A stretch of 64,000 bases of DNA, from the NCBI GenBank assembly GCA_002500665.1, contig DLRY01000018.1, positions 5,929-69,928 of the forward strand. The letters run 5' to 3'. Shown here in pieces: positions 36,501 through 44,665 of the stretch. The DNA is from Opitutia bacterium UBA7876. Lineage in GTDB: Bacteria > Verrucomicrobiota > Verrucomicrobiia > Opitutales > Seribacteraceae. The position numbers and the translations under genes are program-made. How positions within the stretch are numbered: the stretch's first letter is position 1; each line of letters opens with the position of its first letter. Under the pieces are notes generated by a model. The model searched no databases and was not told where the DNA came from. It was given only the letters and a program-made list of their open reading frames with translations.

Positions 36501-36776
36501 CTCGGCTAGTTGAAGGACTTCCCGGGCCTTAAGAAACAGCTCTTGGCGATCGACTGGATCGATGGTTTCCAAAGAGTCCAGACGGAGGTCGCCCTTTTGC
36601 TTCTCGGGACCATGACACGAAACACAATAGGTATTGAGCGATCGGCTCGCTTGCTCATGCAGCACGGTCGGATCCATGCCCGAATTGGCAACCTTGCCAT
36701 TGGCGGAGGCATTTTCACCAAACAATTGCCCGAAGCAAGCAACCAACAGGCCGACCAATGCCCTTCGAGCCGACAT
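33564..36776 (-). CDS. Planctomycete-type cytochrome c / DUF1592-DUF1588-DUF1585 protein
   Basis: A 1070-residue secreted protein. The ATG at 36776 gives a compact signal peptide (SARRALVGLLVACFG) and has a purine-rich GGTAGGG just upstream; an in-frame ATG at 36794 is possible. The first haem motif CVSCH is in TYCVSCHGPEKQKGDLRLDS, followed by a long family-specific section. ASYALAYALTDASPDEI marks DUF1592, PIRKLRFFREFFGY precedes DUF1588, and a second haem-like motif lies in YCWRCHQKMDPLGFPFE. DUF1585 closes the protein with FRYFLGRNETLSDSKT. It lacks the triplicated beta-module of the copy at 1613-5761. It is coupled to DUF1552 and lies 93 bases after the SUMF1-like gene. Confidence 0.88.
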   Translation of the reverse strand: MSARRALVGLLVACFGQLFGENASANGKVANSGMDPTVLHEQASRSLNTYCVSCHGPEKQKGDLRLDSLETIDPVDRQELFLKAREVLQLAEMPPEKAKQPNEAERKTLLQWLDTQLTGKASKALAEKLRRFEYGNVVSHEDLFSGKYAEEPAYTPDRRWLISEFIFNEKINRLLNYHPTRTIYGTEQAVQGDSGVHWSPKTERGNKFRRTITNPYLLPEKVGVRYSSHNRLTTGHLLTMVGNAKRVAGHMSSEAIMKAHYPATYALMKPELDHRNKIRSREGFLRTYSFLDRLLNDLYGEEHEKLLPKVILKEIPYPGPPKHSTGGIQKRHENLEFLGRFDREDVKAILQGIATYKRTAYKVEDVTEKSQLDRNGKPAWAPYSDADLAEFENIIQQCETDWYREGVTDYRIENRITTMKLFYDTWDMNRLYLHVKNGKFGSPKYAPLSDDEMAVIARTIKKHRKQGDRHVQIIEKCLADWKADWQAQRESSGGTDETLMTAFIMELYSQIFERNPTDSELAENIEQFKLYASKLDRQKAVAKLVESHVLSTEFAYRNEFGEGEPDEHGRRMMSPRNASYALAYALTDASPDEILVKATEEGRLNSREDYEREVRRILSQRDQWYLIDENVQAANLNASVTNQPIRKLRFFREFFGYPKAQDVFKDDSRFGAGRHEHAVSRLIDEADMWVEYVLEKDERVFEELLTTEKFYLYHSGDNQAMKAGSDQLKKVYEYFGKLEWETWEPDDIGPHKEFMLTIWEFRKVRGGDDKSLLTTLKRMMPALERHFSAGQSNGMPYMKASMGFWHGGNVLGRTGQQMRGEQVASYWNIDWKKWDYPTVQPAPIPNRKGILTHPAWLIAHAQNLETDPIHRGKWIREKLLAGTIPDVPITVDAVIPPDHRKTLRQRMEKRTGAEYCWRCHQKMDPLGFPFELYDDFGRFRTEERLEHPENLLQEAKRGEVNAFGASLPVYNTLPVDPRGVLNGTGDPKLDGEVEDAFDLIDRLAKSEKARQSIIRHAFRYFLGRNETLSDSKTLIDADKAYVDNGGSFDEVIVSLLTSDSFIYRKRNSGD

Positions 36777-36869
36777 ACACCCTACCTTATCCATCCTGGC
36801 ATGGTAAAAATCACTTCGGGTCTTCTAAGTTCAAAGAGAGGCGATGGTTCACCCGGGGGGCGATAAAAT

Positions 36870-39530
36870 TTACTCAAGAGGCGTAAGGGTGAATTCCTTG
36901 ATGGCCACGCCTTTTTGGGGCGGCTCGTCGCGCCAGAAGTTAAGAACGTTTTCGCCTTTGACGAGGGTGATCTCAACTGGTTGAGAGTTTTGCCAGACTC
37001 CTTCCGTAAAAGGCATCTTCATGGCGATCTCCCCGCCCTCGTTGGCCGAGACCTTGATCAGCTGGTCGTAATTGGCGGTAACCACCTTGGCTTCGAGGGA
37101 GTATTTTCCAGCTTTGGAAGCCGTTACCTTGTACCCGAATCGCGACTTGATGGCTTGCTTGGGACCGGTGGGGTCCGTCTTGGGGCTGTTTGCATAGTAG
37201 TCCTTATGGTACTTGTCGGAGATGCGCTCGCAGACGTTGCCATAGATATCGTAAAAACCCCAGGGATTGGGTTTTTTCCGACCCACCGGATGGGACTTGG
37301 CTCCGGAGTTTCCCTTGAACCAGGCATACTCCCCAATCTCGGAAGGGTCCTCGCCAAAGAACCATTTGGAATCCCGCCCGGCCCGACTGGCATATTCCCA
37401 CTCGGCCTCGGTCGGAAGCCTCGCTTCGACGTCCGCGATCTCACTGACCCGGATGCAAAACTGACGAGCATCATCCTCCGATACGTTGTCCACAGGACAC
37501 TCGGGGTTCTTGGTGGACCGGCTGGGGTTCGATCCCATGGCAACTTGGTACTGGGCCTGCGTAACCTCGTACTTGCCGAGGTAAAAGCCCTTGGTCAGAC
37601 CCACTACGTGCCTGGGTACCTCCAAGCATTCGAAGCGGCCCTCCTTTTCATTCTCTCCGCCCATGACGAAGGTCCCGGGCTCGACGTAAATGAATTCCAT
37701 GGTTGCACCGTCTCCCAGGTCGAGGGTGAGCTCCTTGGTTGGTTTCTTGCCGGGCGACGGTGTGATCGCGGCTCGAAGGCCCCAGTTCTCATACCTGCCG
37801 TAGCCGCCGCTGAGCATCCGCTTGCCCGATGCGCAGGCATGGGCATCACCCTTCCAGGTTCCTCCGCGCATGACGGTCAGGCCTTGAGGGGAGAAGCGGG
37901 GCAGGAAGACTTGCATGCCTCCACCGAAACTCTTCATGGAGAGGACGTCCCGGGTGCTTTCCGCCGGATTTACGTAGGCGACCGAGGGAATTGAGATCGA
38001 GCCGTTTTCAGTATATTCGATCTTTTGTTCCTTGGGATCGACCGGTGTGGCGATTACTTGTTGGGCGATGGTTGCCTTGTTTGATTCGCCAAGTTCCTCT
38101 CCGAGGGCTTTCAGCGTCTCTTCTTTCAGCTCTTTGACGATTTTGCGTTGCGCGGACAGAGCCAAGCCGTTCCAAAACGGGGGCTTGAGTTCAACCAAGC
38201 TGTTGAACTGGAGGCCCTTGTCGTTGTCCCCGTAAATTCTCTTTTCCCCAAATACGTCGCCAATCCACTGGGCTCTCTTGACCACAAGGAAAGCGTCCTT
38301 ATCCTTGCGGGCTTTTGAGCTTGCCAGAAAGTCGAGATCCTTGCGGTAACGGGTAGCGGTCCAGCCCGACCCCCATCCGGGCCCCAGGTTTACGCACCAT
38401 CCATCTGGCGTCCAGCGGGCGAGAGCGCCATGTCCTTTGCTCGGACGAGCCGTTGTCGGAACCCCGAAGGAGCGCAGAATGAAACGGCCGAAGAAGGCAC
38501 GCCGTCCGCAAATCCCACCGTTCATCAGAATGTTTTGGTACTTTTGCAGTTCGGGCCTGTCGTACTTTTTGTCGCCCGATCCGTACTTGACGTTAGAGCT
38601 TACGATCCCGACGTAGCGCCAGCCGAAGTTCGATTCGTAGATATGGTCGGGTCTGAAGTTGCGCAGCATCCGGCGTCCCCAGGCCAAGGTCTCGTCCGGT
38701 TCGTCCCCGTCGACCACCATGCGGAGGCTCCAGACGCTCAAATTCTTGAAGGTCGGGTCCAGTTCTCCGTCCAAGTAAGCCTTTTCGTAGTGAAGGTAGC
38801 GCTTCACGGGATCGACGGTTTCGGGAGCGTTCTCAAGCGCCAGAGGGTTGGTTTGCTTGACGGGCAGAGCGTGCTCGAGGGCAATGGCAAGAGCCAGCCT
38901 GTTGAGGACCCCGTTCTTGGATTTTGAACTAGTTTTCAGGATTTGCTCGTAGATCAGTATGGCCTCTCCAAAGCGGGCCGGTCCGAAGCCGTGTCGGATC
39001 CGTTTGGCTTGGGCTCCGTCCGCAATGAGCATGCGCTTCATCAGTCCGGGGTTCGAAAGCAGGCGTTCGACAAGGGCAAAATGATCTTTGCTCTTCTGTC
39101 CGAATTCCGCCAGACCGCGAGGGGTTGCGTCGAGCAGGACGACGAACTTGACCAAGAGGTCGTCGAGCTTGTCGCTCGTCGTAAAGGAGGCCATTTTCTC
39201 TTCCTGCGAGGGAGGTTCTTTACCCGGTTGCTCCTCGGCGAGCAATTCCTCGAGGGAATGGTCCTCGCTTTTCTTGTCCTTGCCGATCTGAACCTCGGGG
39301 AAATCGAATTTCTTGTCCCGGGCCTCCTCGGTGGTTGGAGCGGGGTCGAACGGGATCTCCTTGGTCAAACGAGCCCGCAGGTCCTCCAGTTGCTGAGCGT
39401 AACGGGCCTCGATTTTTTGTCCGGCATGCGTGAGGGCTGGCGCTTCTTCCTCCTTGGCCACCCCGAGGCTTGCCGTACATAGAGAAAGTAGAATCAACCC
39501 GCCGTTGAATGTCTTTTTCATAATGTTCAT
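36870..39530 (-). CDS. Secreted transglutaminase-like protein with split/permuted SUMF1 parts and C-terminal sugar-binding-like domain
   Basis: An 886-residue secreted protein with at least four parts. After a signal peptide and a charged helical stretch (to about 150), residues 320-400 look like a transglutaminase/papain-like core: GICGRRAFFGRF supplies the Cys (about 343), GHGALARW the His and PDGWCVNL the acidic region. Residues 545-600 (LTVMRGGTWKGDAHA, then ENWGLRAAITP) match the C-terminal core of SUMF1/FGE domains. Residues 610-790 (VEPGTFVMGGENE, LPTEAEWEYASRAG, GFYDIYGNVCERI) match its N-terminal and middle parts, so the order is reversed. The expected R-G-G-S-W element is absent from the end, replaced by a beta-rich 90-residue domain. 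A formylglycine-generating activity is therefore doubtful despite the sulfatase neighbours. Confidence 0.75.
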   Translation of the reverse strand: MNIMKKTFNGGLILLSLCTASLGVAKEEEAPALTHAGQKIEARYAQQLEDLRARLTKEIPFDPAPTTEEARDKKFDFPEVQIGKDKKSEDHSLEELLAEEQPGKEPPSQEEKMASFTTSDKLDDLLVKFVVLLDATPRGLAEFGQKSKDHFALVERLLSNPGLMKRMLIADGAQAKRIRHGFGPARFGEAILIYEQILKTSSKSKNGVLNRLALAIALEHALPVKQTNPLALENAPETVDPVKRYLHYEKAYLDGELDPTFKNLSVWSLRMVVDGDEPDETLAWGRRMLRNFRPDHIYESNFGWRYVGIVSSNVKYGSGDKKYDRPELQKYQNILMNGGICGRRAFFGRFILRSFGVPTTARPSKGHGALARWTPDGWCVNLGPGWGSGWTATRYRKDLDFLASSKARKDKDAFLVVKRAQWIGDVFGEKRIYGDNDKGLQFNSLVELKPPFWNGLALSAQRKIVKELKEETLKALGEELGESNKATIAQQVIATPVDPKEQKIEYTENGSISIPSVAYVNPAESTRDVLSMKSFGGGMQVFLPRFSPQGLTVMRGGTWKGDAHACASGKRMLSGGYGRYENWGLRAAITPSPGKKPTKELTLDLGDGATMEFIYVEPGTFVMGGENEKEGRFECLEVPRHVVGLTKGFYLGKYEVTQAQYQVAMGSNPSRSTKNPECPVDNVSEDDARQFCIRVSEIADVEARLPTEAEWEYASRAGRDSKWFFGEDPSEIGEYAWFKGNSGAKSHPVGRKKPNPWGFYDIYGNVCERISDKYHKDYYANSPKTDPTGPKQAIKSRFGYKVTASKAGKYSLEAKVVTANYDQLIKVSANEGGEIAMKMPFTEGVWQNSQPVEITLVKGENVLNFWRDEPPQKGVAIKEFTLTPLE

Positions 39531-39581
39531 AATAAGTTAATAGAGTTTTGAAAGAAGGTGTTTGCAGGAATCCGGCGCGCT

Positions 39582-40223
39582 TTAGAAACCTTGATCCATT
39601 TCGACGTATTTCACTTCCGGGAGCGCCTTGAGCTTCGGGACGTTGGCTGCATGAAATTTGGCGGCAAAGCCGTTGATGATTCGGAGCACGCTCGGGGGAG
39701 AGGCTCCCAGTTCTTTGCAATGGCGCTTGGCGAGTTCTTGCAGGGTTTCCCCCTGCTTGGTTTTCCCATCCGTGAAAACCTCCTTCTTGTAGACCACGAT
39801 GTAATTGACCATGGCCGGGATTTTCGGCACAGGCTTGGCTTGGGCTTGAAAAACAAGTTTTGCTCCGGCGATGGGCTTGGACAATTCCTTCGGGTCGGAA
39901 AGAAAAGTAAAAGGCTCCTTGTTGGGCCAGTTCCAGGTTTTGCCCAGAATGAGATGTCGGACGGGCAGTTTCGGGGCCTTAACCTTTACGGAGTCCTTGG
40001 CTTGACTGATGACCTGAATGGCCGGACCGGGGCTTCGTTCGAGCATCGAAACAGCCAACAGATGAGTTGAGGTTTGGTAAACTTGGTCGATGCGGATCTT
40101 CCATCCGCCGTCGGGAACCATCAGCCGAACGGAAACGGTCGATTCCTGAGCGAGGGCCAAATTGCCAGCTAGGCTGCCATAACCAAAGGCTAAGATCGTG
40201 AATATGTTTTTTATGGATTCCAT
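39582..40223 (-). CDS. Secreted protein with C-terminal inhibitor-I9/propeptide-like domain
   Basis: A 213-residue secreted protein, started at the ATG at 40223 that opens the signal peptide (MESIKNIFTILAFGYG). The first 130 residues are beta-rich and unrecognised. The last 80 residues resemble the I9 fold of subtilisin propeptides: MVNYIVVYKKEVF, then AKRHCKELG, INGFAAKFHAANVPKL and a closing VKYVEMDQGF. No protease follows, so it could be a stand-alone inhibitor or a chaperone-like module for a protease encoded elsewhere. It is 16 bases after the small membrane protein and 51 bases before the SUMF1-like gene. The domain match is by eye and of moderate strength. Confidence 0.6.
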   Translation of the reverse strand: MESIKNIFTILAFGYGSLAGNLALAQESTVSVRLMVPDGGWKIRIDQVYQTSTHLLAVSMLERSPGPAIQVISQAKDSVKVKAPKLPVRHLILGKTWNWPNKEPFTFLSDPKELSKPIAGAKLVFQAQAKPVPKIPAMVNYIVVYKKEVFTDGKTKQGETLQELAKRHCKELGASPPSVLRIINGFAAKFHAANVPKLKALPEVKYVEMDQGF

Positions 40224-40239
40224 AAGGTTGAGGACGAAT

Positions 40240-40449
40240 TCACTGCTGTTTTCGAAGGTAGGTGACAACGAAAGAAATCCCGCCCATGAAGAGCAAGACA
40301 TACCCTGCAGTGATGACCGCATGCTCGTAACCTAGCCCGCGATGTGGAGAAATGGCTTCGATTAAGCCTCCCATGCCCAACGAAAAGGCCCCGGACAAAA
40401 TCACCACCGCTGAGGCCAGAAGAACGATTCCCTGATTTGAATTTTTCAT
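40240..40449 (-). CDS. Small membrane protein, two transmembrane segments
   Basis: A 69-residue protein with two hydrophobic segments (about residues 8-30 and 44-63) and a positively charged end (YLRKQQ). No family is recognised. It begins 5 bases after the SASA esterase stop and ends 16 bases before the I9-like gene, so it is clearly part of the transcription unit. Both spacing and composition support a real gene; a function cannot be given. Confidence 0.65.
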   Translation of the reverse strand: MKNSNQGIVLLASAVVILSGAFSLGMGGLIEAISPHRGLGYEHAVITAGYVLLFMGGISFVVTYLRKQQ

Positions 40450-40454
40450 CCGAT

Positions 40455-41861
40455 CTACTTGAGCAACTCGACCATCGCTTCCCCCACGGCGACCCCGACG
40501 TCCATGTAGGTTTGGGCGTTCCCGTCGTAGTGACTGTTGGAGGCTCCGCCCTGGCTGAGCGGGTGGGTGTATACGGTGGCGACGTTTCCCTTGAACTCCT
40601 CGTACTTTCCGGTCGTGCCGTCTACAGAGAGCTGGGCATCAAGGATCAGTTTGTCGTTGCCTGGCGGGGCATCCTTGGAGGTTTGCCCTAGGGTTGCCAC
40701 GACGAACTTGGCTTTTGGCGCCTTGAATTCCTCGCGCAAGGTCTTGATAAGTCGAACAAGGTTTTTCTCGTACCGTGCGGCGTGGGCCTCTACGTACCGG
40801 TCCTTGTCCCCCTGCCACCAGACAAAGCCCTCGATCTCATAATTCCGCCCCTTCCAGTGGGGAAATTCTTTTTCGAAGTTATCAAGCACCTCGTGAGCGG
40901 CTTGGAAGCAGTCGTCATACTGCTTGCCGGCATACCAGTTGATGGGCTCGGGCGTGGTTCCTTTGTCCCAGGAGAGGGGGGACTCCTTGTATCCGGCGTA
41001 GATTTTGCCTTCATACTCGAAGCGCTTGCTGCCTGGGGTGAGAAAGTCCCAGGATAGCGAGCGATTACCCTGAGATGTCTTGAGAATGAGAACCGGCTCG
41101 TCGATATGGTTCCCGACGGCATGTCCAAAGCCAATTTCCGGGCCGATTCGTCCTCCGGAAACTCCAAGCGGTCGGTTGCCAACCGCCGTCACAACGCCGC
41201 GGTACCAGACGTCTTCGCGGGCCTTCCATTGCCTGTTCTCGTCGATCAGGTAGGGGTACATACCTTTGAATTTCACCAAGGTCGAGAGAGAGCCCGGCAC
41301 GTCCAGTCGGACGATCCAACCCAGGCCGTTTGCCTGCTTGGTGAAATAAGTGATTTTGAAGGGAACTTTTTTTCCGCCCTCCAGCTTGATTTCCGTGCGA
41401 ACGGGATCCTGTCCGAGTTCCTGACGGTGCACTTCCTTGCCGTCGACCTCCATGAGGTTGTAAGTTGAAGCACCATAACCAGGCCGTAACTCGTAGATGC
41501 CCGACTCCTTGACCTGTAAGAATCCGCGGGTCACTAGGGTTCCGCCACCGGGATAGGGGGTAGGGCGAACGCCGCCGAATGCATCAAGTTTCAAGGTTTG
41601 AACCGGTTCCATGGAATCGTAGTCTGCTCGAGGATCATAGTCCCCCTTGTAGACCGAGACCGTCGGGTCTATGAACTGGGTACCCCAGCGACTGCTTCCC
41701 CCATCAACCTTGCCGGCGCCGACCATGTTGGACTGACCCGATAGAATGAAGACCTTGACCGGTTTGTCGGGAGCGCTCGATACCTGACTACGACCTGCTA
41801 GTAATACTGCCGGGAGTAAGATAAGGACCAGCAGGCGAATTCCCAGCAAAACCGTATTCAT
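40455..41861 (-). CDS. SASA/CE6-type carbohydrate esterase with PA14-like insertion
   Basis: A 468-residue secreted esterase of the SGNH fold, sialate O-acetylesterase-like (SASA/DUF303). FILSGQSNMVGAG gives the nucleophile Ser, and HYDGNAQTYMDVG near the C-terminus supplies the His. Between them, FVWWQGDKDRYVEAH is conserved in the family. A beta-rich insertion of about 110 residues (roughly 100-215) begins TLVTRGFLQVKESGIYELRP and resembles a PA14-like module, which could bind sugar. The protein is a paralogue of the next one upstream (41934-43013), which lacks the insertion. The substrate is probably an acetylated polysaccharide; this is inferred from family and context. Confidence 0.87.
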   Translation of the reverse strand: MNTVLLGIRLLVLILLPAVLLAGRSQVSSAPDKPVKVFILSGQSNMVGAGKVDGGSSRWGTQFIDPTVSVYKGDYDPRADYDSMEPVQTLKLDAFGGVRPTPYPGGGTLVTRGFLQVKESGIYELRPGYGASTYNLMEVDGKEVHRQELGQDPVRTEIKLEGGKKVPFKITYFTKQANGLGWIVRLDVPGSLSTLVKFKGMYPYLIDENRQWKAREDVWYRGVVTAVGNRPLGVSGGRIGPEIGFGHAVGNHIDEPVLILKTSQGNRSLSWDFLTPGSKRFEYEGKIYAGYKESPLSWDKGTTPEPINWYAGKQYDDCFQAAHEVLDNFEKEFPHWKGRNYEIEGFVWWQGDKDRYVEAHAARYEKNLVRLIKTLREEFKAPKAKFVVATLGQTSKDAPPGNDKLILDAQLSVDGTTGKYEEFKGNVATVYTHPLSQGGASNSHYDGNAQTYMDVGVAVGEAMVELLK

Positions 41862-41933
41862 ATGAATGTAAAGCTGCTTCCGCAGTTTGTAGAGCGATCC
41901 TTGCCCCCTTGGTTACCGTTAAAAGCCCGAGGA

Positions 41934-43013
41934 TTAATCGTTCTTGAGAAGCCCGACCATCGCCTCACCCATGGCCAATCCGACGTTCATGTAGGTCTTG
42001 GCATTGCCTCCGTAATGACCGTTGGAGGCTCCGCCCATGGAAACCGGATGGGTGTAGACAACGGCGGCATCGTCCACGTGGACTTTGCCAAAGGCGAACA
42101 TTCCGTCGATGATCAGCTTTTCGTTGCCTGAAGCCGTTTCCTTGTTTGTCTGGCCGAGGGTGGCGACGACCATCTTGGCCTTAGGGGCTCCGAAATCCTT
42201 GCGGAGGGACTTGAAGAGCTGGTGGAGGTTCTTCTCGTACATGGCCGAATGGGCCGCGTTGTAGCGGTCCTTGTCCCCCTGCCACCAGAGAAAGCCGGCG
42301 ACTTCGTAATTGGTTGCCTCCGGATAGTATTTATTAAGCTCGGCCAACGCTTTTTGCGCCCTGTCCACGTCTCCCAGGTATTGAAGGCCCGCATGCCAGT
42401 TGTGCTTGGGGGGGGCGGGCACTTCGCCCTTGGTCCAGCTTGGGTAACGGACTTCATCCTTGTGGGCGGGTGTGACGAGAGTGATTTTCTTGCCCGTCTT
42501 CCTGTCGGTCGTCTCGACTTCGTGACGGGGACTGCCGGGAGGTAGGAGGTCCCAGCCGAGGCTCCGGTTTCCGATCGAGCTCTTGAGAATAAGGACGGGG
42601 GCATCCAGGGCATTGCCCAGATGGTGCCCGATACCCGTCTCGATACCGATTTTGCTCCCGGAAACGGTCAGCCAGTCGTTGCGCTTTACGCTCGTTTTCC
42701 CAGGGCCGCCACTACCCATTACATGTACGTTGCGTACGTCCATACGGGTCGTCCAGTTGCCGGATTCATCAACCATGAAGGGGTAGAGTTGCTCCTCCTT
42801 GACGGCGTGCTCGAGCGAGCCCTCCTTGTCTCCCTTGACTTTCCCGAATTCTAAGGTGTTCGACTGGCCCATGATGATGAAAACCTGAACGGGTTCGGAC
42901 ATATCGGCGGGTTTCCCGTCGGGATCGGGCAGGGCATGGACTGCCGAAACAAGGACGAGGGTCGCCAGTAAGGCGGGCGTGATTGTGCGGGTGAGAAGCG
43001 TGGTGATTTTCAT
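41934..43013 (-). CDS. SASA/CE6-type carbohydrate esterase
   Basis: A 359-residue secreted esterase started at the ATG at 43013, which opens a signal peptide ending VHALPDP. Motifs are FIIMGQSNTLEFG with the nucleophile Ser, LILKSSIGNRSLGW, FLWWQGDKDRYNAAH and the C-terminal SNGHYGGNAKTYMNVG with the catalytic His. Its last 130 residues are very similar to those of the next gene downstream, showing a tandem duplication. Deacetylation of a polysaccharide before sulfatase and lyase attack is the likely role. A gap of 72 bases separates the two esterase genes. Confidence 0.88.
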   Translation of the reverse strand: MKITTLLTRTITPALLATLVLVSAVHALPDPDGKPADMSEPVQVFIIMGQSNTLEFGKVKGDKEGSLEHAVKEEQLYPFMVDESGNWTTRMDVRNVHVMGSGGPGKTSVKRNDWLTVSGSKIGIETGIGHHLGNALDAPVLILKSSIGNRSLGWDLLPPGSPRHEVETTDRKTGKKITLVTPAHKDEVRYPSWTKGEVPAPPKHNWHAGLQYLGDVDRAQKALAELNKYYPEATNYEVAGFLWWQGDKDRYNAAHSAMYEKNLHQLFKSLRKDFGAPKAKMVVATLGQTNKETASGNEKLIIDGMFAFGKVHVDDAAVVYTHPVSMGGASNGHYGGNAKTYMNVGLAMGEAMVGLLKND

Positions 43014-43081
43014 GGTTTTGAAGAAGCTGGATGGATGATGGGCTTTACAAGGTTCGTTTCCGGGAAGCAAGGTGGACTAGT

Positions 43082-44515
43082 TCAGTCCCCGATTCTTTCG
43101 AATTCACGATGATCTTGCCTTGGATCGGGCAAGTCTTGCTCGAAAACTTCTACCGGTTCGGCGAGGTCTTCAATGGCCCGGTTTACGGATAAGACCGAGG
43201 CACCCGCCATCAGCATGGGGCTGGCCAAGCTGATGGCCATGCTTCCCTTGAGGGAATGAGCCGAGTTCGCGACGAAGAGCATCCCGTTCTTGGTTGTTGT
43301 GGAAACGCTTCCTTCACCTCGGGCATTTTTGGGAAAGGTAAGGTCGAGCATGGTTCCGACGAAGAAGCCTTCGCCCTGCATGCCGTTCTCCAGTTCGTTC
43401 GTTTTCCGGAGGATCTTTCGGAGGCTAGAGAAGAATACGGGGGAGGCGTAGGAGAGTCCCATCCCTTCCATGGGAAGTCCGGCCATGGTTTTTCGAAAGG
43501 CGGGATCTTGGGCAAGGCCGGGCTTGGGGAGGAAGAGCTTGTCGGCAAATGCTTTGTCTGATACCAACATCAGTTTGCCGCTCGGGCGGTGGTGGGCGAA
43601 CATAGCCGTCTCAAAACCGAGCGCCTTGATTTCCTTCCTCTCTTTAACGGATAGAGTTTCGGAATCTATGGCCAGTTGCATGCCAACCCAATTTGCGTTT
43701 CGAACAACCCTGAAGGGAGCTCGGTTACCTTGGGCGAGCATGGGCTCAAATGCCTTGACCAGCTCGTCGGCAATCCATCCCAGGCCGTCGATCATGACGG
43801 CTCCGCTCAATTGGGGAATTTGTATGCCTTCGGCATCGGGCAGCTCGACCATCTTGTCAGGGTCGGCGTCGAGGATGACCGTAACTTGCGTGTCCAAATC
43901 TGCGAGGACCTTTTCGGCCGTGAAGGTAAGGGGTGCGGGAAGAGGCTGCTTGACGGCTCCCTGTACCATGGCCTTGCCCTCTTCACCCATCATGATCCCG
44001 GCCGCCTCGAGGACGGCTTCGTATACGACCTTAAGGTTCAGGTCCTGTTCAACCACGAGGTCGCAACCGGCGGGAGCCAGCTTGAGAACTTCGAAGGGCT
44101 TTGATTGGCTTCCCATGATGCGGAGAAATGCTTTCGGCCCTTCAGGCACGTGAAGGTAGATCTTGTTGCGGAAGCCATCCTGAATCCTGACCGAGCTTGC
44201 TCCGGCTGCGGAAATGGCGTCCAGCCCGGAGACCTTCAGCAGAGCGGGAACGTCGACTTGCGGAATGTCTTGCTCGAACTTGCGCATGTCGTCCATGAAG
44301 GACTTGACGAAACCTCCAATGGCGGTCAGGTCTCCATCCACGCTGACGTAGGCATGAACGGTTCCGCCCGGGTCGAGCTGGCTGGTGACGGCCTGAAATC
44401 GGGCAGCGTCCGCAGAAGGATCGGGAGGAGGCTGGTCGGGCAGGCTGACCCCTACCCGTGGCATGAGCAACATGAGTGGGGCGAGGAAAACGATTGCTAT
44501 GGAGGCGGTGTTCAT
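43082..44515 (-). CDS. Secreted protein of unknown function
   Basis: A 477-residue protein with a signal peptide (hydrophobic residues 5-24) and no family that I recognise. The chain alternates beta-strand-like and helical segments; notable stretches are GGTVHAYVSVDGDLTAIGGF, LSGAVMIDGLGWIADELVKAFEPM and a late AMISLASPMLMAGASVLSV-like hydrophobic segment near residue 435, which could be a membrane anchor close to the C-terminus. Only four or so cysteines or histidines are seen, so metal binding is unlikely. It lies 68 bases upstream of the esterase gene on the same strand; a shared transcript is possible. Gene reality is supported by length and signal peptide. Confidence 0.7.
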   Translation of the reverse strand: MNTASIAIVFLAPLMLLMPRVGVSLPDQPPPDPSADAARFQAVTSQLDPGGTVHAYVSVDGDLTAIGGFVKSFMDDMRKFEQDIPQVDVPALLKVSGLDAISAAGASSVRIQDGFRNKIYLHVPEGPKAFLRIMGSQSKPFEVLKLAPAGCDLVVEQDLNLKVVYEAVLEAAGIMMGEEGKAMVQGAVKQPLPAPLTFTAEKVLADLDTQVTVILDADPDKMVELPDAEGIQIPQLSGAVMIDGLGWIADELVKAFEPMLAQGNRAPFRVVRNANWVGMQLAIDSETLSVKERKEIKALGFETAMFAHHRPSGKLMLVSDKAFADKLFLPKPGLAQDPAFRKTMAGLPMEGMGLSYASPVFFSSLRKILRKTNELENGMQGEGFFVGTMLDLTFPKNARGEGSVSTTTKNGMLFVANSAHSLKGSMAISLASPMLMAGASVLSVNRAIEDLAEPVEVFEQDLPDPRQDHREFERIGD

Positions 44516-44665
44516 GAGAGTTTTGGATCCAGGTGGTCAGGAGTATCGAAAATCTAATTCCTTGGTAGCGCCCTGGGACTAGACTGGCGATAAGGAAGAT
44601 GCGCTTCCACGCGAATATTTATCGCTTTATTGCGACGTATTTCTTGGTCGCGGCACCTACGCTTG

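Noticed and set aside
36915..37994. Plus-strand open frame of about 359 codons opposite the SUMF1-like gene
   Set aside because: Antisense shadow of a well-supported coding region, with low-complexity Gly/Leu/Val content and no recognisable motif.
36870..39530. Calling the SUMF1-like protein a formylglycine-generating enzyme for the local sulfatases
   Set aside because: The domain parts are in reversed order and the C-terminal core is missing from its normal place, so the activity cannot be claimed.
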